A DNA stretch of 64,000 bases, from positions 248,001 through 312,000 of the forward strand of contig JAUDYN010000004.1 of the NCBI GenBank assembly GCA_030407005.1. The letters run 5' to 3'. The position numbers and the translations under genes were made by a program. Below are positions 58,458-64,000 of the stretch, one piece after another. How positions within the stretch are numbered: the stretch's first letter is position 1; each line of letters opens with the position of its first letter. The notes beneath the pieces are model-generated. The model had not been told where the DNA came from. It was given only the letters and a program-made list of their open reading frames with translations, and made no database searches. The DNA comes from Desarmillaria ectypa (Eukaryota; Basidiomycota; Agaricomycetes; Agaricales; Physalacriaceae).

Positions 58458-59580
58458 CTCAGTGCTGCGATATATTAAAATGTTAAAACAAAGGTACAGG
58501 ATGAGCAAGGAGAGTGGGAAAGAGTGAAGAGAAGATGAGGTACGACGAGCAGTTTATAAACGTACCTTCGAAATGTTGATGAATATGTATAGCGTTATTT
58601 GAGCACATTGTTTGTGCGGACTATTGCTTGGTTTGGGTTGCGACGCCTGCCACAACGCACAACAAGACAACAGGTCACCAAGCCATTGTGTCTCCGTGAG
58701 GATTTTTTGGTAACGAGAATACCCTTTGGCTGCTCATAGCTGCCGTTTCGAACGCCGGGACGCGTCGGGGTGAATAGTAGAGCGAGAACCAAGACACGTA
58801 TAGTTCATACTGCAAGCTCGGGGAAAAGCCTCTGCTGCAGCTGCAAAGTGCGTGCTCTAAAGTACGTCTTTTCATTTCGGTGTTTTTAGCTCGCCTGATT
58901 TTATGAATGTAAGTCATACAACTGGCAAGTCAGATTTTCTTGCCGCACACCCTGCAGCACTCCTTTGCCATTCTTGGTTTGTTGGAGGTATGTCATACCT
59001 GACATAAATTGGATGAGCTGAAGACTCGTTATTAATGACTTTCAGGCTTTCCTATCTTTGCGTATGCCATAGTTCTCAGCAATAGCTCGTATCGATCTTG
59101 AGCCGTTTATCTACACTTCCGGAATCATTTGCATCGAAGCGACCAAGCGCAGGTTTATAAAGAATACCATGGTGACCACGAGTGACGATTGAACAGCCTA
59201 TAAACTATTATTCTTGAAGACCATAAGGGCAGGTACCAACGGTTGTTTGAAATGGTGATGATCTGGTCAATTACATATTGTATGATCAAGGTTTACACCG
59301 CCTGAGCAGGTTATTCCAGTCACAAAACAGCTTTAGCGCTAATCGCCACAGGATTGATACGTGCATGTGCTTTGTGATTAAGGGTGATGATGGATGTGAA
59401 ACCGATAGGACGAGTTCCTGAGGTAGGTACACAGGCAACCGGCGTAACGAGGACCCTATAATGACTCTGGGAAGAGCGCGAGAAAAGCATAGCGGTGTCG
59501 AACCAGCCAGATGTGACATAACTGTGATCTCACTAAGCGGGCAAACCAGGCCAACTTTGCGGGTTCGCTTTCTGACCATC
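58458..59580. other. Spacer, nothing recognised
   Basis: About 1.1 kb with only short frames on the minus strand, none with a domain. Confidence 0.4.
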
Positions 59581-59585
59581 CACCC

Positions 59586-59833
59586 TGTTGTGAAAAACGG
59601 GGGATGAATAGATCAGTTCGTTCCCAGTCAGTACATGCGCGGTGTCATGCCAATAGTATTGCGCTTGGCTGAGCTCTGCAAACGCATGCAGATGTACACT
59701 ACTGTACCTACTTATATACTAAATGCTAATGTACTAGAATCTTCTACAACTTTGCTAATATTTCTCTCTTAATCAGCAAGTTCGGCATGATGCCGGATTG
59801 CCATCATCTCGGCTCAACTCTCAAATCCCAACA
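59586..59833 (+). mobile_element. Solo LTR, short family (copy B)
   Basis: A 248-bp element with inverted ends TGTTG...CAACA and a perfect 5-bp target duplication CACCC (59581-59585 and 59834-59838). It is alike along its length to 8744-8979, with a 50-bp identical core at 59768-59817; the main difference is an extra 15 bp or so near the left end. No retroelement coding region adjoins it. Confidence 0.87.
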
Positions 59834-59838
59834 CACCC

Positions 59839-60254
59839 CGAAGGGTACGACAAAGCGTGCTGGAACATCAATGCTTGTCGGGCACAAGTACCGGCGCCAT
59901 TTGAGACCACTTGTAGAGACCGGCCTTCCTTCTGTAACGAGTCCATCAAGCGCTTGTGCGGCAGTGTAGCGCTACTCTAGCTGTTACTCGGGAACGGAAC
60001 CTTCAGATGGGATCACTTTTAACATGGGAACAGCGATGGATGTACGCTGTTGCTTGGCTGTGTCTGCATATAAAAGGACTGGTAGGACCTGGGTGAGGGA
60101 TCATTCGTCCATCTTCCAATACTTAGGCCTAAGGCTTGAAGCCCTCTGGTGATAACTTTCGTTCTGTGAACTCAGCCTTCCTGTATTATCCAGGTATATA
60201 TATATATATATTTGATACAGATCTTATTCCTCGTGCTGACATTTCCGTCACAGT
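59839..60254. other. Spacer with TA microsatellite
   Basis: It contains tatatatatatatatat at about 60194-60211, which may act as a TATA element for the small gene at 60255. Confidence 0.5.
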
Positions 60255-60617
60255 ATGCCTCTCGAATTCCGTAGCTGCAGGCATACGACACACCACAGAG
60301 CAGCAGACGTTGACGCCATGCCACCACACCCCGTGCTCAGACCTGCACCTGCTAGCCCAACGATATCTGAACTCGCGTTAGACCCAAACTCATTCCAGAG
60401 GATGTCCTCACCGACTTTTTCGTCGGACTCGCCACAGTCATCTGCGAAGTCTTTGGCAGACATTGTCCTCGACAACGACATATATGATGCCATTTTGGCA
60501 TCGAGCATGAAACATGTCAAGCTTTCCACAGACTCTGATGCATTCATGCATCCTCCTTCGAGCGCGTTGTTGGCGCCGCCGAACACTCCTGCTGTTGCGG
60601 TGGGAAGGAAGAATTGA
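60255..60617 (+). CDS. Hypothetical Ser/Pro/Ala-rich protein
   Basis: ATG 60255 opens 120 codons without introns (MPLEFRSCRHTTHHRAADVD) and stops at 60617. The middle part, KSLADIVLDNDIYDAILASS, may be helical; the rest is low in complexity (SSPTFSSDSPQSS, PPSSALLAPPNTPAVAVG) and suggests a disordered protein. There is no signal peptide and no family is recognised. Support comes from codon-like composition and the TATA run about 45-60 bp upstream. A frame on the other strand (60248-60646) overlaps it and is read as the shadow. Confidence 0.42.
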   Translation: MPLEFRSCRHTTHHRAADVDAMPPHPVLRPAPASPTISELALDPNSFQRMSSPTFSSDSPQSSAKSLADIVLDNDIYDAILASSMKHVKLSTDSDAFMHPPSSALLAPPNTPAVAVGRKN

Positions 60618-61830
60618 TTGCGACAATTTTGGTACAGTGGGTGCAATGAGCGAACTAGAATTTTAATATCAAACTGTTTACTAGGACTGTAGTATACTTA
60701 CCTTGTATGTAATGCTTGCTTGAGCTCGACTGTATAGTACCGTTTTGGCAATTTCTATACAAAATCGTCATGAAAATCGGAAGCAATCGGACAAAAGTGC
60801 TTTCGATGCGTCATCAATGCATCATTACTGGTTGAACTTGCTTTAGCCTCCCTGTCTTCACTTCCTTCCATGAACTCACCATCGCCGTCGTCGCGCTCCC
60901 TCGTCTCTCCTCCTGTTGACTCTCAAGAATGCTCGCCCTTATGCTTCCGTGAAGATTCAAGAAGACGCGGAAGTTGACGAGAATTGTCGTAGTTGACGTT
61001 GGCTGTCTGGACAGCATTCAAGTACGTGTCAATAAATCTTGAAGTTCGAATATTTAACTCTCATTATAAATACAGGTGTGATATCTATGTGAAGCCCCGT
61101 CGAGGCCTTGATGTGGCGTCTGTTGTCTGTCACTGAGGAAGGGCAGCGGGCCTCTTCGACCTGGATATATGCGTCTTAACCTTGCTCCGAGTTGACTATA
61201 TGCGCATTAGATGGGGCTATGGTGCTCAGCATGGCCTGCTTGTCGAAGTACCGCTGTCCAACGTAGCACGCGGGGATAAACAACGACCTCGTCGTCCGAG
61301 GGCTGTCCGTAGCGTGTAACAGGATCGCGAGACTTTTTTTCCTCTCTGAATTCTTTGAAGAGTTTCTCGATCGCTGAAAACGATATCTGTGAAAGGCTTA
61401 GTCAAAGAAGACTGAGGCTAAGTCGGCTTCACCATTTGCGGGGGCCAAGATTCTGCGCTATGTGGGTTGTGGGAGTAGAGAGGAAGATTCTACCCTCGTC
61501 TCCGATATGTCTGGTGCTGTCTTCTTTACGCCACGCCGAAAGTGGCGAGTCGCTTGGAGATCTTGGACGTTGACATGAGGACGACGAGTACCGGGGTCTC
61601 CCATGCTCGACGAGTTCAAGTAAGGTAGTGATGAGGGTATGTTGTAACTTAACGTCACTCCTTGGACAAAGGTCCCTTTTTCTCTTAGTGGTAAGGCGTC
61701 TTTTCTGTTGGTCATCCCTCCTTTCTCATCTTTGTCTTTCAGATATAGAAGCACCGTTCCTACTTTACAAAGGTCCTTCAAACCTAGCTATTTACAAAGG
61801 AAGCATATATCCATCGTTATGCCATTCAAA
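60618..61830. other. 1.2-kb spacer, nothing recognised
   Basis: Convergent region between the hypothetical gene and the glycosyltransferase. Frames such as 61458-61781 (-) show no domain. Confidence 0.4.
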
Positions 61831-63490
61831 CTACTTGGTGCGTGCAAGTTCCATTATCTTGTCGCATGCCATGACCTGTCCAGAGTACTTTCGGGTATCA
61901 TCAGCCAGAGACTTGGCCGCAGCTCGGAATCGTGCAGCTTCGTCACCTCCACCGATTATCCTGGTTAGAGCGCGACCAAGCTCGGAAGCTTCTACTCTTG
62001 GCGCAGAATTTTTATTGCCGTAAATGCCAATCCCAAGCCATTCAACACGTACTGCATAGTCTTTTTTTTTCAGTTAGATTCCATCTCGATGCCGATAGCT
62101 CACCATAGCAATCGTACCACATTGGCAGAACTACTTGAGGGATACCGGTGCTAAGACTTGGTTAACAATATTTGATTATCGGTGAACTGAAGAAGACGTA
62201 CTGAATTCCCTCATAGACGCTATTTGCCCCACCATGATTGACAGTGCAGACGAGATTGGGATGCCTGAGGATTGCTAATGGCTCAACGTCTAGCCAGTCA
62301 ACAATCCTCACCCTCCCCTTCTCCGTATAGTTCCCTAAAATATCATGCAAGGAAGCCTTCACGCCGTCATGTGTTTTGAGCTTCCAGATAACCTGAACAT
62401 AGTGGTCGTAATCGAGCAGGATGTGCAGAGCCATCGCAAGTTGACAGGCATTGTTCTCATCGAAAACAGCGTGCGTTCCCAAGTTGACGAGAATCGTCGG
62501 TCCGCTGTCGAGCCAATTGGCGAGTTCCGGGTCTCTTTCCTTTACTGCGGCGGCTGGAACAAGGATGGGACCGCACAACGTTACGTTGTCCGGAATGACA
62601 CAAGGGAAGTCTGTTTTCGGTGTGGCGGGACAAAGATAATGTGCGTCGGCAATGTATGGTTCAAACATGGGAATGGTGTTATTGAGACCGAGCTTCTGAC
62701 GGTATTGAACGAGTTCCTGTATTTTGGGGGAAGAGAACATGAAGTAGACCATGGCGCAGGTGAGAAAAGCATTCTTCGGGATGTGGTACCACGACATGGG
62801 GTACGGAATACCGGACGACATGACAGGATACTTCCAAAATATCGAACCGTACGGCTGGATGCGGCCAATGATGTCCTGTATATCAAAGCTACCTGTTAGA
62901 GCACAGACTGTTATCAAATGAAGGCGAGTTTTCTTACCTTGGGAGCATTTGGTGTCATAATAATGAACTTCAGATTCAAGAAACGACATGCGTCGATAGC
63001 TTGACTCAAGAAGTACTCAATCACGATAGAATGTGCGTTGAGGTCCTGGATGATCTCAACGCAGCTGTCGTAGAGTTCCATGTACTCTGGGCCAGACCAT
63101 TCGGCGACGTAGTACGGTAAACGCCTAAAACTCCGGAGAGCGCCAGAGAGACTAGGTGCGTGAGTGGGAGTGTTGGTTCCGATTCTGCGTATCCGTGCCT
63201 CTTTTAGGGATATCCCCCTGAGAGGATGGAAGTAGATTCTTGCAGGGCTGCCTGTTGCCCGAACACGGTCCTGCAGCTCCTTGATGCGAGGTGAGAGCAC
63301 TTCCAAAATCAACATCAGCGAACGATGAATATCGAGCGAACGAAGCCAAGTTACCGGGAAAAGACGCAATGTGTACTTCGACGTTTGGGCGAAGACAGAG
63401 TTCGTGTGCGACAGAGAGAATGATATTGACTTGCCCGTATTCGCTGTTCGTGAAGAACAAACATTTTCTGGGGGTTGAGGTGGTAAGCAT
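61831..63490 (-). CDS. UDP-glycosyltransferase, GT1-like
   Basis: GT-B fold enzyme transferring sugar from a UDP donor to a lipophilic acceptor, likely for detoxification or secondary products. ATG 63490 (MLTTSTPRKCLFFTNSEYGQ) begins the N-terminal Rossmann domain; the first intron (about 63275-63350) joins VEVHIASFP to VLSPRIKELQDRVRATGSPA. The segment SCVEIIQDLNAHSIVIEYFL precedes an intron near 62880-62940. Then come IQPYGSIFWKYPVMSSGIPY, PDNVTLCGPILVPAA, PTILVNLGTHAVFDENNA (donor-domain start, about 62440-62500) and LVCTVNHGGANSVYEGIQ (about 62215-62270). The next exon has STGIPQVVLPMWYDCY, and the last one VEWLGIGIYGNKNSAPRVEA through to MELARTK, with the stop at 61831. NHGGANS...GIPQVVLPMWYD is the fungal counterpart of the donor-binding signature. 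The length is about 490 residues, intact. No signal peptide is seen. Confidence 0.9.
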
Positions 63491-64000
63491 GGTAAGCAGG
63501 ACTGAATGCACAAAAGAGTGGGGATTTGCTGGCTCGCCATTTTCGGTCAGTGCAATTTATTGCGGACATCTCTGATAAATTGTATGCAAGTCGGACGTCA
63601 CTGAGGAGATTCGAGCCTGACCTTACCTGCGCAGCTCCTGTAAGAGGAGAATCTTCCAAATCAAGGCCCAGGCGCTCAAAAGTCGCATGATGCTCGTGAA
63701 GCGACGATGCGGGCGTCGGCGAATCACGTCAATCTAAATGCACACTCATCGCTCTCCAAATTTTTGCATTTAGGCTGTCTTCAATACGGCCCAACTGCGG
63801 CCGTTTGAGGAAATGCGCGAGTGCTCGATCGGCGTTGTACCTGCAAGAGCACGCCTGCAGGTTCATTAGCAACACCGCTAAGATATGAGCATGGACGCCG
63901 AATAATTTTATACCCTTTTCTGAGCCTAAATGTAGATGTCTACATCGAGACTGAGGACAGCCAAGGAAGAAAAGATGCCAGCACTTGGTGCCCTAAAAAT
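63491..64000. other. Upstream flank to window end
   Basis: Promoter side of the glycosyltransferase gene. A frame at 63351-63659 (-) overlaps exon 1 in another frame. Nothing else recognised. Confidence 0.4.

Noticed and set aside
60248..60646. 132-codon minus-strand frame over the small hypothetical gene
   Set aside because: The plus frame has an ATG in good context and an upstream TATA run; the minus frame is Gly/Ala/Ser-rich shadow of it. This is a judgement, not proof.
62345..62899. 184-codon plus-strand frame
   Set aside because: Antisense shadow of the UDP-glycosyltransferase.

Overview
The window looks like nuclear DNA of an agaricomycete (mushroom-forming basidiomycete). Coding regions are broken by many introns of about 45-60 bp with GT...AG ends. 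Several predicted proteins belong to agaric-rich families: a seven-TM membrane family, a DUF6699-like protein, heme-thiolate peroxidase, small secreted LysM proteins and an MCH1-like transporter. There is no operon structure. Gene models below were joined by eye from open frames and splice sites, so outer limits are firmer than exon borders.

Layout. 1-6.1 kb: a decayed or unrecognised coding stretch, an LPX1/AKT2-like alpha/beta hydrolase (-) and a cytochrome P450 (+). 6.5-7.9 kb: a seven-TM protein (-). 8.7-12.3 kb: two solo LTRs of different families around a cyclopropane-fatty-acid-synthase-like methyltransferase (+). 13.1-19.1 kb: an MFS transporter (-), a secreted PL1 pectate lyase (-) and the ribosome-biogenesis factor Tsr2 (+). 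19.7-29.4 kb: an intact ABC half-transporter (-), a doubtful hypothetical gene (-), a WD40/inositol-polyphosphate 5-phosphatase (+), then a truncated, stop-containing relic of a paralogous ABC transporter (+). 32.4-40.6 kb: heme-thiolate peroxidase (-), GH92 alpha-mannosidase (+) and methylthioadenosine phosphorylase (+). 44.4-49.5 kb: OPT oligopeptide transporter (+) and DUF6699-like protein (-). 50-58.5 kb: a solo LTR, then a small-secreted-protein neighbourhood with three LysM genes (one carrying a nonsense codon), a crystallin-like cysteine-rich secreted protein and a tRNA-like fragment. 59.6-64 kb: a second copy of the short LTR, a small hypothetical gene and a UDP-glycosyltransferase (-).

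The genes do not form one pathway. The mix of housekeeping (Tsr2, MTAP, 5-phosphatase), nutrient acquisition (pectate lyase, GH92, OPT, MFS), oxidative or detoxifying enzymes (P450, peroxidase, UGT, ABC) and chitin-binding LysM proteins fits a saprotroph or plant-associated fungus. The most informative unlisted structure is the pair of solo-LTR families with target-site duplications, the intact/relic ABC pair, the expanding-and-decaying LysM cluster, and a cluster of three CACGTG boxes in front of the methionine-salvage gene.
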